Shown here: piece after piece, positions 14,401 through 27,355 of the stretch | Numbering within the stretch: position 1 is the first letter of the stretch | Layout of the letters: every line of letters starts with the position of its first letter | Origin: Euwallacea fornicatus | Taxonomy: Eukaryota > Arthropoda > Insecta > Coleoptera > Curculionidae | Direction: 5' to 3' | Length of the DNA stretch: 64,000 nucleotides | Assembly (NCBI RefSeq): GCF_040115645.1 | Contig: NW_027096040.1 | Coordinates: 434,001 to 498,000, forward strand | Made by a program: the position numbers and the translations under genes | The notes under the pieces: generated by a model | What the model was told of the DNA's origin: nothing | Seen by the model: the letters and a program-made list of their open reading frames with translations, nothing else | Databases searched by the model: none

Positions 14401-17100
14401 TTTGACTCATACGATTTGGTTGTATTTTTCTGAGTTTTCCAGATAGTGAGTAATTAATGTGCTCAAACACGCAAATTTTGTGCTTTTCCAAACTTTGAAC
14501 CTTAATAACTGCGGCACAGAATATTCAAATTTCCTCAACAATGACTCAAATGAATCAGATCGACCTGCTCATTAATTTGACTCATATACGGTTGGGTTGT
14601 TTTTTTCTGAGTTTTCCAGATAATGAGTGATCATGTGCTCAAACACACAAATTGTGTGAATTTCCAAAGTTTGAACCTTAATAACTTCGGCACAGAATAT
14701 TCAAATTTCGTCAACAATGACTAAAATGAATCAGATCGACCTGCTCATTACTTTGTCTGATATATGGTTTGGTTGTATTTTTCTGAGTTTTCCAGATAAT
14801 GAGTGATTATGTGCTCAAACACACAAATTTTGTGACTTTCCAAAATTTGAACCTTAATAACTGAGGCACAGAATATTCAAATTTCCTCAACAATGACTCA
14901 AATGAATCAGATCGACCTGCTCATTAATTTGACACATATACGGTTGGGTTGTTTTTTTCTGAGTTTTCCAGATAATGAGTGATCATGTGCTCAAACACAC
15001 AAATTGTGTGAATTTCCAAAGTTTGAACCTTAATAACTTCGGCACAGAATATTCAAATTTCGTCAACAATGACTAAAATGAATCAGATCGACCTGCTCAT
15101 TACTTTGTCTGATATATGGTTTGGTTGTATTTTTCTGAGTTTTCCAGATAATGAGTGATTATGTGCTCAAACACACAAATTTTGTGACTTTCCAAAATTT
15201 GAACCTTAATAACTGAGGCACAGAATATTCAAATTTCGTCAACAATGACTCAAATGAATCAGATCGACCTGCTCATTACTTTGTCTGATATAGGGTTTGG
15301 TTGCATTTTTCTGAGTTTTCCAGATAATGAATAATTAATGTGCTCAAACAAACAAATTTTGTGACTTTCCAAATTTTGATCCCTAATAACTTCGGCAAAG
15401 AATTTTCAAATTTCGTCAAAAATGACACAAATGAATCAGATCGACCTACTCATTACTTTGTCTGATATAGGGTTTGGTTGCATTTTTCTGAGTTTTCCAG
15501 ATAATGAATAATTAATGTGCTCAAACAAACAAATTTTGTGACTTTCCAAACTTTGAGCCCTAATAACTTCGGCAAAGAATTTTCAAATTTCGTCAACAAT
15601 GACTCAATTGAATCAGATCGATCTGCTCCTTAATTTGACTCATACGATTTGGTTGTGTTTTTCTGAGTTTTCCAGATAGTGAGTAATTAATGTGCTCAAA
15701 CACACAAATTTTGTACTTTTCCAAACTTTGAACCATAATAAATTCGGCACAGAATATTCAAATTTCGTCAACAATGACTCAAATGAATCAGATCGACCTG
15801 CTCATTACTTTGTCTGATATAGAGTTTGGTTGCATTTTTCTGAGTTTTCCAGATAATGAGTAATTAATGTGCTCAAACAAACAAATTTTGTGACTTTCCA
15901 AAATTTGAACCCTAATAACTTCGGCAAAGAATTTTCAAATTTCGTCAAAAATGACTCAAATGAATCAGATCGACCTACTCATTACTTTGTCTGATATACG
16001 GTTTGGTTGTATTTTTCTGAGTTTTCCAGATAATGAGTGATTATGTGCTCAAACACACAAATTGTGTGATTTTCCAAAGTTTGAACCTTAATAACTTCGG
16101 CACAGAATATTCAAATTTCGTCAACATTGACTCCAATGAATCAGATCGACCTGCTCATTAATTTGACTCATATACGGTTTGGTTGTATTTTTCTGAGTTT
16201 TCCAGATAATGAGTGATTATGTGCTCAAACACACAAATTTTGTGCTTTTCCAAACTTTGAACCTTAATAACTGCGGCACAGAATATTCAAATTTCGTCAA
16301 CAATGACTCAAATGAATCAGATCGACCTGCTCATTACTTTGTCTGATATAGAGTTTGGTTGCATTTTTCTGAGTTTTCCAGATAATGAGTAATTAATGTG
16401 CTCAAACAAACAAATTTTGTGACTTTCCAAAATTTGAACCCTAATAACTTCGGCAAAGAATTTTCAAATTTCGTCAAAAATGACTCAAATGAATCAGATC
16501 GACCTACTCATTACTTTGTCTGATATAGGGTTTGGTTGCATTTTTCTGAGTTTTCCAGATAATGAATAATTAATGTGCTCAAACAAACAAATTTTGTGAC
16601 TTTCCAAACTTTGAACCTTAATAACTTCGGCACAGAATATTCAAATTTCGTCAACAATGACTCAAATGAATCAGATCGACCTGCTCCTTAATTTGACTCA
16701 TATACGGTTTGGTTGTATTTTTCTGAGTTTTCCAGATAATGAGTGATTAATGTGCTCAAACAAACAAATTTTGTGACTTTCCAAATTTTGAACCTTAGTA
16801 ACTGTGGCACAGAATATTCAAATTTCGTCAACAATGACTCAAATGAATCAGATCGACCTGCTCATTAATTTGACTCATATACGGTTTGGTTGTATTGTTC
16901 TGAGTTTTCCAGATAGTGAGTAATTAATGTGCTCAAACAAACAAATTTTGTGACTTTCCAAATTTTGAACCCTAATAACTTCGGCAAAGAATTTTCAAAT
17001 TTCGTCAAAAATGACTCAAATGAATCAGATCGACCTGCTCATTAATTTGACTCTTATACGGTTTGGTTGTATTTTTCTGAGTTTTCCAGATAATGAGTGA
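8460..17100 (+). repeat. Left-family zone with 7-, 13- and 14-monomer higher-order repeats
   Basis: The rare CACGCAAATTTTGTGC box starts at 8474, 10941, 12177 and 14468, spacings of 2467, 1236 and 2291 bp, which are 14, 7 and 13 monomers. The variant GACACATATACGG recurs (ACACATAT at 8938, 12641 and 14932; 21 and 13 monomers). GATACATGG at 7707 and 10175 is 14 monomers apart. The stretch just after 16.3 kb again resembles 11.2-11.8 kb: TATTGTTCTGAG lies at about 11781 and 16894, 29 monomers apart. The zone is therefore a mosaic of duplicated blocks, all in monomer register. No gene is present. Confidence 0.8.
11700..16330 (+). repeat. Near-identical 13-monomer tandem duplication, period 2,291 bp
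   Basis: Diagnostic variants repeat at 2,291 bp across this interval: TATTGTTCTGAG at 11781 and 14072, CACGCAAATT at 12177 and 14468, ACACATAT at 12641 and 14932, and CAACATTGACTCC at 13831 and 16122. Rare changes such as GACTCAATTGAATC and GGTTGTGTTTTTC are shared by both copies, and I saw no difference in the parts compared. Agreement starts near 11700, just after TTAGTAACTGTGG faces TTAATAACTGCGG, and ends near 16330, where CTTTGTCTGA replaces ATTTGACTCA. This is about 2.02 copies of a 13-monomer higher-order unit. The close identity suggests a recent amplification. Confidence 0.88.
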
Positions 17101-18059
17101 TTATGTGCTCAAACACACAAATTTTGTACTTTTCCAAACTTTGAACCCTAATAACTTCGGCTAAGAATTTTCAAATTTCGTCAACAATGACTTAAATGAA
17201 TCAGATCGATCTGCTCATTACTTTGTCTGATATGGGGTTTGGTTGTATTTTTCCGAGTTTTCCAGATAATGAATAATTAATGTGCTCAAACAAACAAATT
17301 TTGTGACTTTCCAAACTTTGAACCTTAATAACTTCGGCACAGAATATTCAAATTTCGTCAACAATGACTCAAATGAATCAGATCGACCTGCTCCTTAATT
17401 TGACTCATATACGGTTTGGTTGTATTTTTCTGAGTTTTCCAGATAATGAGTGATTAATGTGCTCAAACAAACAAATTTTGTGACTTTCCAAATTTTGAAC
17501 CCTAATAACTTCGGCAAAGAATTTTCAAATTTCGTCAAAAATGACTCAAATGAATCAGATCGACCTGCTCATTACTTTGTCTGATATACGGTTTGGTTGT
17601 ATTTTTCTGAGTTTTCCAGATAATGAGTGATTATGTGCTCAAACACACAAATTGTGTGATTTTCCAAAGTTTGAACCTTAATAACTTCGGCACAGAATAT
17701 TCAAATTTCGTCAACATTGACTCCAATGAATCAGATCGACCTGCTCATTAATTTGACTCATATACGGTTTGGTTGTATTTTTCTGAGTTTTCCAGATAGT
17801 GAGTAATTAATGTGCTCAAACACACATATTTTGTGACTTTCCAAACTTTGAACCTTAATAACTGCGGCACAGAATATTCAAATTTCGTCAACAATGACTC
17901 AAATGAATCAGATCGACCTGCTCATTACTTTGTCTGATATAGAGTTTGGTTGCATTTTTCTGAGTTTTCCAGATAATGAGTAATTAATGTGCTCAAACAC
18001 ACATATTTTGTAACTTTCCAAACTTTGAACCTTAATAACTTCGGCACAGAATATTCAAA

Positions 18060-20147
18060 TTTCGTCAACAATGACTCAAATGAATCAGATCGATCTGCTC
18101 CTTAATTTGACTCATACGAATTGGTTGTATTTTTCTGAGTTTTCCAGATAGTGAGTAATTAATGTGTTCAAACACACAAATTTTGTACTTTTCCAAACTT
18201 TGAACCATAATAACTTCGGCACAGAATATTCAAATTTCGTCAACAATGACTCAAATGAATCAGATCGACCTGCTCCTTAATTTGACTCATATACGGTTTG
18301 GTTGTATTTTTCTGAGTTTTCCAGATAATGAGTGATTAATGTGCTCAAACAAACAAATTTTGTGATTTTCCAAACTTTGAACCCTAATAACTTCGGCAAA
18401 GAATTTTCAAATTTCGTCAACAATGACTTAAATGAATCAGATAGACCTGCTCATTACTTTTTCTGATATAGAGTTTGGTTGCATTTTTCTGAGTTTTCCA
18501 GATAATGAATAATTAATGTGCTCAAACAAACAAATTTTGTGACTTTCCAAATTTTGAACCTTATTAACTGTGGCACAGAATATTCAAATTTCGTCAACAA
18601 TGACTCAAATGAATCAGATCGACCTGATCATTACTTTGTCTGATATAGAGTTTGGTTGCATTTTTCTGAGTTTTCCAGATAATGAATAATTAATGTGCTC
18701 AAACAAACAAATTTTGTGACTTTCCAAATTTTGAACCTTAGTAACTGCGGCACAGAATATTCAAATTTCGTCAACAATGACTCAAATGAATCAGATCGAC
18801 CTGCTCATTAATTTGACTCATATACGGTTTGGTTGTATTTTTCTGAGTTTTCCAGATAATGAGTGATTATGTGCTCAAACACACAAATTTTGTGCTTTTC
18901 CAAACTTTGAACCTTAATAACTTCGGCACAGAATATTAAAATTTCGTCAACATTGACTCCAATGAATCAGATCGACCTGCTCATTAATTTGACTCATATA
19001 CGGTTTGGTTGTATTTTTCTGAGTTTTCCAGATAGTGAGTAATTAATGTGCTCAAACACACATATTTTGTGACTTTCCAAACTTTGAACCCTAATAACTT
19101 CGGCAAAGAATTTTCAAATTTCGTCAACAATGACTCAAATGAATCAGATCGATCTGCTCCTTAATTTGACTCATACGAATTGGTTGTATTTTTCTGAGTT
19201 TTCCAGATAGTGAGTAATTAATGTGCTCAAACACACAAATTTTGTACTTTTCCAAACTTTGAACCATAATAACTTCGGCACAGAATATTCAAATTTCGTC
19301 AACAATGACTCAAATGAATCAGATCGACCTGCTCCTTAATTTGACTCATATACGGTTTGGTTGTATTTTTCTGAGTTTTCCAGATAATGAGTGATTAATG
19401 TGCTCAAACAAACAAATTTTGTGATTTTCCAAACTTTGAACCCTAATAACTTCGGCAAAGAATTTTCAAATTTCGTCAACAATGACTTAAATGAATCAGA
19501 TAGACCTGCTCATTACTTTTTCTGATATAGAGTTTGGTTGCATTTTTCTGAGTTTTCCAGATAATGAATAATTAATGTGCTCAAACAAACAAATTTTGTG
19601 ACTTTCCAAATTTTGAACCTTATTAACTGTGGCACAGAATATTCAAATTTCGTCAACAATGACTCAAATGAATCAGATCGACCTGATCATTACTTTGTCT
19701 GATATAGAGTTTGGTTGCATTTTTCTGAGTTTTCCAGATAATGAATAATTAATGTGCTCAAACAAACAAATTTTGTGACTTTCCAAATTTTGAACCTTAG
19801 TAACTGCGGCACAGAATATTCAAATTTCGTCAACAATGACTCAAATGAATCAGATCGACCTGCTCATTAATTTGACTCATATACGGTTTGGTTGTATTTT
19901 TCTGAGTTTTCCAGATAATGAGTGATTATGTGCTCAAACACACAAATTTTGTGCTTTTCCAAACTTTGAACCTTAATAACTTCGGCACAGAATATTAAAA
20001 TTTCGTCAACATTGACTCCAATGAATCAGATCGACCTGCTCATTAATTTGACTCATATACGGTTTGGTTGTATTTTTCTGAGTTTTCCAGATAGTGAGTA
20101 ATTAATGTGCTCAAACACACATATTTTGTGACTTTCCAAACTTTGAA
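18060..20147 (+). repeat. Six-monomer tandem duplication, period 1,059 bp
   Basis: GACTTAAATGAATCAG starts at 18425 and 19484, and the odd ATATTAAAATTTCG plus CAACATTGACTCC monomer follows in each copy. One visible difference is GTGTTCAAAC in the first copy against GTGCTCAAAC in the second. Agreement fails on the left before about 18060 and on the right after about 20147, where CCCTAATAACTTCGG faces CTTAATAACTGCGG. This is just under two full copies of a 1,059-bp unit. Confidence 0.85.
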
Positions 20148-21749
20148 CCTTAATAACTGCGGCACAGAATATTCAAATTTCGTCAACAATGACTCAAATG
20201 AATCAGATCGACTTGCTCATTAATTTGACTCATATACGGTTGGTTGTATTTTTCTGAGTTTTCCAGCTAGTGAGTAATTAATGTGCTCAAACACACATAT
20301 TTTGTGACTTTCCAAACTTTGAACCCTAATAACTTCGGCAAAGAATTTTCAAATTTCGTCAAAAATGACTCAAATGAATCAGATCGACCTGCTCATTAAT
20401 TTGACTCATATACGGTTTGGTTGTATTTTTCTGAGTTTTCCAGATAATGAGTGATTATGTGCTCAAACACACAAATTTTGTGCTTTTCCAAACTTTGAAC
20501 CCTAATAACTTCGGCTAAGAATTTTCAAATTTCGTCAACAATGACTTAAATGAATCAGATCGATCTGCTCATTACTTTGTCTGATATGGGGTTTGGTTGT
20601 ATTTTTCTGAGTTTTCCAGATAATGAATAATTAATGTGCTCAAACAAACAAATTTTGTGACTTTCCAAACTTTGAACCTTAATAACTTCGGCACAGAATA
20701 TTCAAATTTCGTCAACAATGACTCAAATGAATCAGATCGACCTGCTCCTTAATTTGACTCATATACGGTTTGGTTGTATTTTTCTGAGTTTTCCAGATAA
20801 TGAGTGATTAATGTGCTCAAACAAACAAATTTTGTGACTTTCCAAATTTTGAACCCTAATAACTTCGGCAAAGAATTTTCAAATTTCGTCAAAAATGACT
20901 CAAATGAATCAGATCGACCTGCTCATTACTTTGTCTGATATACGGTTTGGTTGTATTTTTCTGAGTTTTCCAGATAATGAGTGATTATGTGCTCAAACAC
21001 ACAAATTTTGTGCTTTTCCAAACTTTGAACCCTAATAACTTCGGCTAAGAATTTTCAAATTTCGTCAACAATGACTTAAATGAATCAGATCGATCTGCTC
21101 ATTACTTTGTCTGATATGGGGTTTGGTTGTATTTTTCTGAGTTTTCCAGATAATGAATAATTAATGTGCTCAAACAAACAAATTTTGTGACTTTCCAAAT
21201 TTTGAACCTTAGTAACTGTGGCACAGAATATTCAAATTTCGTCAACAATGACTCAAATGAATCAGATCGACCTGCTCATTAATTTGACTCATATACGGTT
21301 TGGTTGTATTGTTCTGAGTTTTCCAGATAGTGAGTAATTAATGTGCTCAAACACACATATTTTGTGACTTTCCAAACTTTGAACCCTAATAACTTCGGCA
21401 AAGAATTTTCAAATTTCGTCAACAATGACTCAAATGAATCAGATCGATCTGCTCCTTAATTTGACTCATACGAATTGGTTGTATTTTTCTGAGTTTTCCA
21501 CATAGTGAGTAATTAATGTGCTCAAACACACAAATTTTGTACTTTTCCAAACTTTGAACCATAATAACTTCGGCACAGAATATTCAAATTTCGTCAACAA
21601 TGACTCAAATGAATCAGATCGACCTGCTCATTAATTTGACTCATATACGGTTTGGTTGCATTTTTCTGAGTTTTCCAGATAATGAGTAATTAATGTGCTC
21701 AAACACACATATTTTGTAACTTTCCAAACTTTGAACCTTAATAACTTCG

Positions 21750-24636
21750 GCACAGAATATTCAAATTTCGTCAACAATGACTCAAATGAATCAGATCGAC
21801 CTGCTCATTACTTTGTCTGATATAGAGTTTGGTTGCATTTTTCTGAGTTTTCCAGATAATGAATAATTAATGTGCTCAAACAAACAAATTTTGTGACTTT
21901 CCAAATTTTGAACCTTAGTAACTGCGGCACAGAATATTCAAATTTCGTCAACAATGACTCAAATGAATCAGATCGACCTGCTCATTAATTTGACTCATAT
22001 ACGGTTTGGTTGTATTTTTCTGAGTTTTCCAGATAATGAGTGATTATGTGCTCAAACACACAAATTTTGTGCTTTTCCAAACTTTGAACCCTAATAACTT
22101 CGGCTAAGAATTTTCAAATTTCGTCAACAATGACTTAAATGAATCAGATCGATCTGCTCATTACTTTGTCTGATATGGGGTTTGGTTGTATTTTTCTGAG
22201 TTTTCCAGATAATGAATAATTAATGTGCTCAAACAAACAAATTTTGTGACTTTCCAAATTTTGAACCTTAGTAACTGTGGCACAGAATATTCAAATTTCG
22301 TCAACAATGACTCAAATGAATCAGATCGACCTGCTCATTAATTTGACTCATATACGGTTTGGTTGTATTGTTCTGAGTTTTCCAGATAGTGAGTAATTAA
22401 TGTGCTCAAACACACATATTTTGTGACTTTCCAAACTTTGAACCCTAATAACTTCGGCAAAGAATTTTCAAATTTCGTCAACAATGACTCAAATGAATCA
22501 GATCGATCTGCTCCTTAATTTGACTCATACGAATTGGTTGTATTTTTCTGAGTTTTCCACATAGTGAGTAATTAATGTGCTCAAACACACAAATTTTGTA
22601 CTTTTCCAAACTTTGAACCATAATAACTTCGGCACAGAATATTCAAATTTCGTCAACAATGACTCAAATGAATCAGATCGACCTGCTCCTTAATTTGACT
22701 CATATACGGTTTGGTTGTATTTTTCTGAGTTTTCCAGATAATGAGTGATTAATGTGCTCAAACAAACAAATTTTGTGATTTTCCAAACTTTGAACCCTAA
22801 TAACTTCGGCAAAGAATTTTCAAATTTCGTCAACAATGACTTAAATGAATCAGATAGACCTGCTCATTACTTTTTCTGATATAGAGTTTGGTTGCATTTT
22901 TCTGAGTTTTCCAGATAATGAATAATTAATGTGCTCAAACAAACAAATTTTGTGACTTTCCAAATTTTGAACCTTATTAACTGTGGCACAGAATATTCAA
23001 ATTTCGTCAACAATGACTCAAATGAATCAGATCGACCTGATCATTACTTTGTCTGATATAGAGTTTGGTTGCATTTTTCTGAGTTTTCCAGATAATGAAT
23101 AATTAATGTGCTCAAACAAACAAATTTTGTGACTTTCCAAATTTTGAACCTTAGTAACTGCGGCACAGAATATTCAAATTTCGTCAACAATGACTCAAAT
23201 GAATCAGATCGACCTGCTCATTACTTTGTCTGATATAGAGTTTGGTTGCATTTTTCTGAGTTTTCCAGATAATGAATAATTAATGTGCTCAAACAAACAA
23301 ATTTTGTGACTTTCCAAATTTTGAACCTTAGTAACTGCGGCACAGAATATTCAAATTTCGTCAACAATGACTCAAATGAATCAGATCGACCTGCTCATTA
23401 ATTTGACTCATATACGGTTTGGTTGTATTTTTCTGAGTTTTCCAGATAATGAGTGATTATGTGCTCAAACACACAAATTTTGTGCTTTTCCAAACTTTGA
23501 ACCCTAATAACTTCGGCTAAGAATTTTCAAATTTCGTCAACAATGACTTAAATGAATCAGATCGATCTGCTCATTACTTTGTCTGATATGGGGTTTGGTT
23601 GTATTTTTCTGAGTTTTCCAGATAATGAATAATTAATGTGCTCAAACAAACAAATTTTGTGACTTTCCAAATTTTGAACCTTAGTAACTGTGGCACAGAA
23701 TATTCAAATTTCGTCAACAATGACTCAAATGAATCAGATCGACCTGCTCATTAATTTGACTCATATACGGTTTGGTTGTATTGTTCTGAGTTTTCCAGAT
23801 AGTGAGTAATTAATGTGCTCAAACACACATATTTTGTGACTTTCCAAACTTTGAACCCTAATAACTTCGGCAAAGAATTTTCAAATTTCGTCAACAATGA
23901 CTCAAATGAATCAGATCGATCTGCTCCTTAATTTGACTCATACGAATTGGTTGTATTTTTCTGAGTTTTCCACATAGTGAGTAATTAATGTGCTCAAACA
24001 CACAAATTTTGTACTTTTCCAAACTTTGAACCATAATAACTTCGGCACAGAATATTCAAATTTCGTCAACAATGACTCAAATGAATCAGATCGACCTGCT
24101 CCTTAATTTGACTCATATACGGTTTGGTTGTATTTTTCTGAGTTTTCCAGATAATGAGTGATTAATGTGCTCAAACAAACAAATTTTGTGATTTTCCAAA
24201 CTTTGAACCCTAATAACTTCGGCAAAGAATTTTCAAATTTCGTCAACAATGACTTAAATGAATCAGATAGACCTGCTCATTACTTTTTCTGATATAGAGT
24301 TTGGTTGCATTTTTCTGAGTTTTCCAGATAATGAATAATTAATGTGCTCAAACAAACAAATTTTGTGACTTTCCAAATTTTGAACCTTATTAACTGTGGC
24401 ACAGAATATTCAAATTTCGTCAACAATGACTCAAATGAATCAGATCGACCTGATCATTACTTTGTCTGATATAGAGTTTGGTTGCATTTTTCTGAGTTTT
24501 CCAGATAATGAATAATTAATGTGCTCAAACAAACAAATTTTGTGACTTTCCAAATTTTGAACCTTAGTAACTGCGGCACAGAATATTCAAATTTCGTCAA
24601 CAATGACTCAAATGAATCAGATCGACCTGCTCATTA
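21750..24636 (+). repeat. Eight-monomer tandem duplication, period 1,413 bp
   Basis: CCACATAGTGAG at 22557 and 23970, GACTTAAATGAATC at 22838 and 24251, and the CGGCTAAGAATTTTC monomers near 22.10 and 23.52 kb are all 1,413 bp apart. The match begins near 21750 and ends near 24636, where CATTACTTTGTCTG in the first copy faces CATTAATTTGACTC in the second. Its right part overlaps the 2,292-bp repeat that starts near 23490, so one block has taken part in two duplications of different length. Confidence 0.83.
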
Positions 24637-27355
24637 ATTTGACTCATATACGGTTTGGTTGTATTTTTCTGAGTTTTCCAGATAATGAGTGATTATGTGC
24701 TCAAACACACAAATTTTGTGCTTTTCCAAACTTTGAACCTTAATAACTTCGGCACAGAATATTAAAATTTCGTCAACATTGACTCCAATGAATCAGATCG
24801 ACCTGCTCATTAATTTGACTCATATACGGTTTGGTTGTATTTTTCTGAGTTTTCCAGATAGTGAGTAATTAATGTGCTCAAACACACATATTTTGTGACT
24901 TTCCAAACTTTGAACCTTAATAACTGCGGCACAGAATATTCAAATTTCGTCAACAATGACTCAAATGAATCAGATCGACTTGCTCATTAATTTGACTCAT
25001 ATACGGTTGGTTGTATTTTTCTGAGTTTTCCAGCTAGTGAGTAATTAATGTGCTCAAACACACATATTTTGTGACTTTCCAAACTTTGAACCCTAATAAC
25101 TTCGGCAAAGAATTTTCAAATTTCGTCAACAATGACTCAAATGAATCAGATCGATCTGCTCCTTAATTTGACTCATACGATTTGGTTGTATTTTTCTGAG
25201 TTTTCCAGCTAGTGAGTAATTAATGTGCTCAAACACACAAATTTTGTGACTTTCCAAATTTTGAACCTTAGTAACAGTGGCACAGAATATTCAAATTTCG
25301 TCAACAATGACTCAAATGAATCAGATCGAACTGCTCATTACTTTGTCTGATATAGAGTTTGGTTGAATTTTTCTGAGTTTTCCAGATAATGAGTAATTAA
25401 TGTGCTCAAACAAACAAATTTTGTGACTTTCCAAAATTTGAACCCTAATAACTTCGGCAAAGAATTTTCAAATTTCGTCAACAATGACTCAAATGAATCA
25501 GATCGACCTGCTCATTAATGTGACTCATACGATTTGGTTGTATTTTTCTGAGTTTTCCAGATAATGAGTGATTATGTGCTCAAACACACAAATTGTGTGA
25601 TTTTCCAAAGTTTGAACCTTAATAACTTCGGCACAGAATATTCAAATTTCGTCAACATTGACTCCAATGAATCAGATCGACCTGCTCATTAATTTGACTC
25701 ATATACGGTTTGGTTGTATTTTTCTGAGTTTTCCAGATAGTGAGTAATTAATGTGCTCAAACACACATATTTTGTGACTTTCCAAACTTTGAACCCTAAT
25801 AACTTCGGCTAAGAATTTTCAAATTTCGTCAACAATGACTTAAATGAATCAGATCGATCTGCTCATTACTTTGTCTGATATGGGGTTTGGTTGTATTTTT
25901 CTGAGTTTTCCAGATAATGAATAATTAATGTGCTCAAACAAACAAATTTTGTGACTTTCCAAATTTTGAACCTTAGTAACTGTGGCACAGAATATTCAAA
26001 TTTCGTCAACAATGACTCAAATGAATCAGATCGACCTGCTCATTAATTTGACTCATATACGGTTTGGTTGTATTGTTCTGAGTTTTCCAGATAGTGAGTA
26101 ATTAATGTGCTCAAACACACATATTTTGTGACTTTCCAAACTTTGAACCCTAATAACTTCGGCAAAGAATTTTCAAATTTCGTCAACAATGACTCAAATG
26201 AATCAGATCGATCTGCTCCTTAATTTGACTCATACGAATTGGTTGTATTTTTCTGAGTTTTCCAGATAGTTAGTAATTAATGTGCTCAAACACACAAATT
26301 TTGTACTTTTCCAAACTTTGAACCATAATAACTTCGGCACAGAATATTCAAATTTCGTCAACAATGACTCAAATGAATCAGATCGACCTGCTCCTTAATT
26401 TGACTCATATACGGTTTGGTTGTATTTTTCTGAGTTTTCCAGATAATGAGTGATTAATGTGCTCAAACAAACAAATTTTGTGATTTTCCAAACTTTGAAC
26501 CCTAATAACTTCGGCAAAGAATTTTCAAATTTCGTCAACAATGACTTAAATGAATCAGATAGACCTGCTCATTACTTTTTCTGATATAGAGTTTGGTTGC
26601 ATTTTTCTGAGTTTTCCAGATAATGAATAATTAATGTGCTCAAACAAACAAATTTTGTGACTTTCCAAATTTTGAACCTTATTAACTGTGGCACAGAATA
26701 TTCAAATTTCGTCAACAATGACTCAAATGAATCAGATCGACCTGATCATTACTTTGTCTGATATAGAGTTTGGTTGCATTTTTCTGAGTTTTCCAGATAA
26801 TGAATAATTAATGTGCTCAAACAAACAAATTTTGTGACTTTCCAAATTTTGAACCTTAGTAACTGCGGCACAGAATATTCAAATTTCGTCAACAATGACT
26901 CAAATGAATCAGATCGACCTGCTCATTAATTTGACTCATATACGGTTTGGTTGTATTTTTCTGAGTTTTCCAGATAATGAGTGATTATGTGCTCAAACAC
27001 ACAAATTTTGTGCTTTTCCAAACTTTGAACCTTAATAACTTCGGCACAGAATATTAAAATTTCGTCAACATTGACTCCAATGAATCAGATCGACCTGCTC
27101 ATTAATTTGACTCATATACGGTTTGGTTGTATTTTTCTGAGTTTTCCAGATAGTGAGTAATTAATGTGCTCAAACACACATATTTTGTGACTTTCCAAAC
27201 TTTGAACCTTAATAACTGCGGCACAGAATATTCAAATTTCGTCAACAATGACTCAAATGAATCAGATCGACTTGCTCATTAATTTGACTCATATACGGTT
27301 GGTTGTATTTTTCTGAGTTTTCCAGCTAGTGAGTAATTAATGTGCTCAAACACAC
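23490..27355 (+). repeat. Thirteen-monomer repeat, period 2,292 bp, about 1.7 copies
   Basis: GGCTAAG at 23515 and 25807, GACTTAAATG at 24251 and 26543, and GACTTGCTC at 24977 and 27269 are each 2,292 bp apart. At about 23970 the first copy has CCACATAGTGAG where the second has CCAGATAGTTAG, so the copies are not perfect. The match ends near 25063 and 27355. Just beyond, the AACAGTGGCAC monomer is at 25274 and 27391, 12 monomers apart, so one monomer has been lost in the second copy. Confidence 0.82.
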
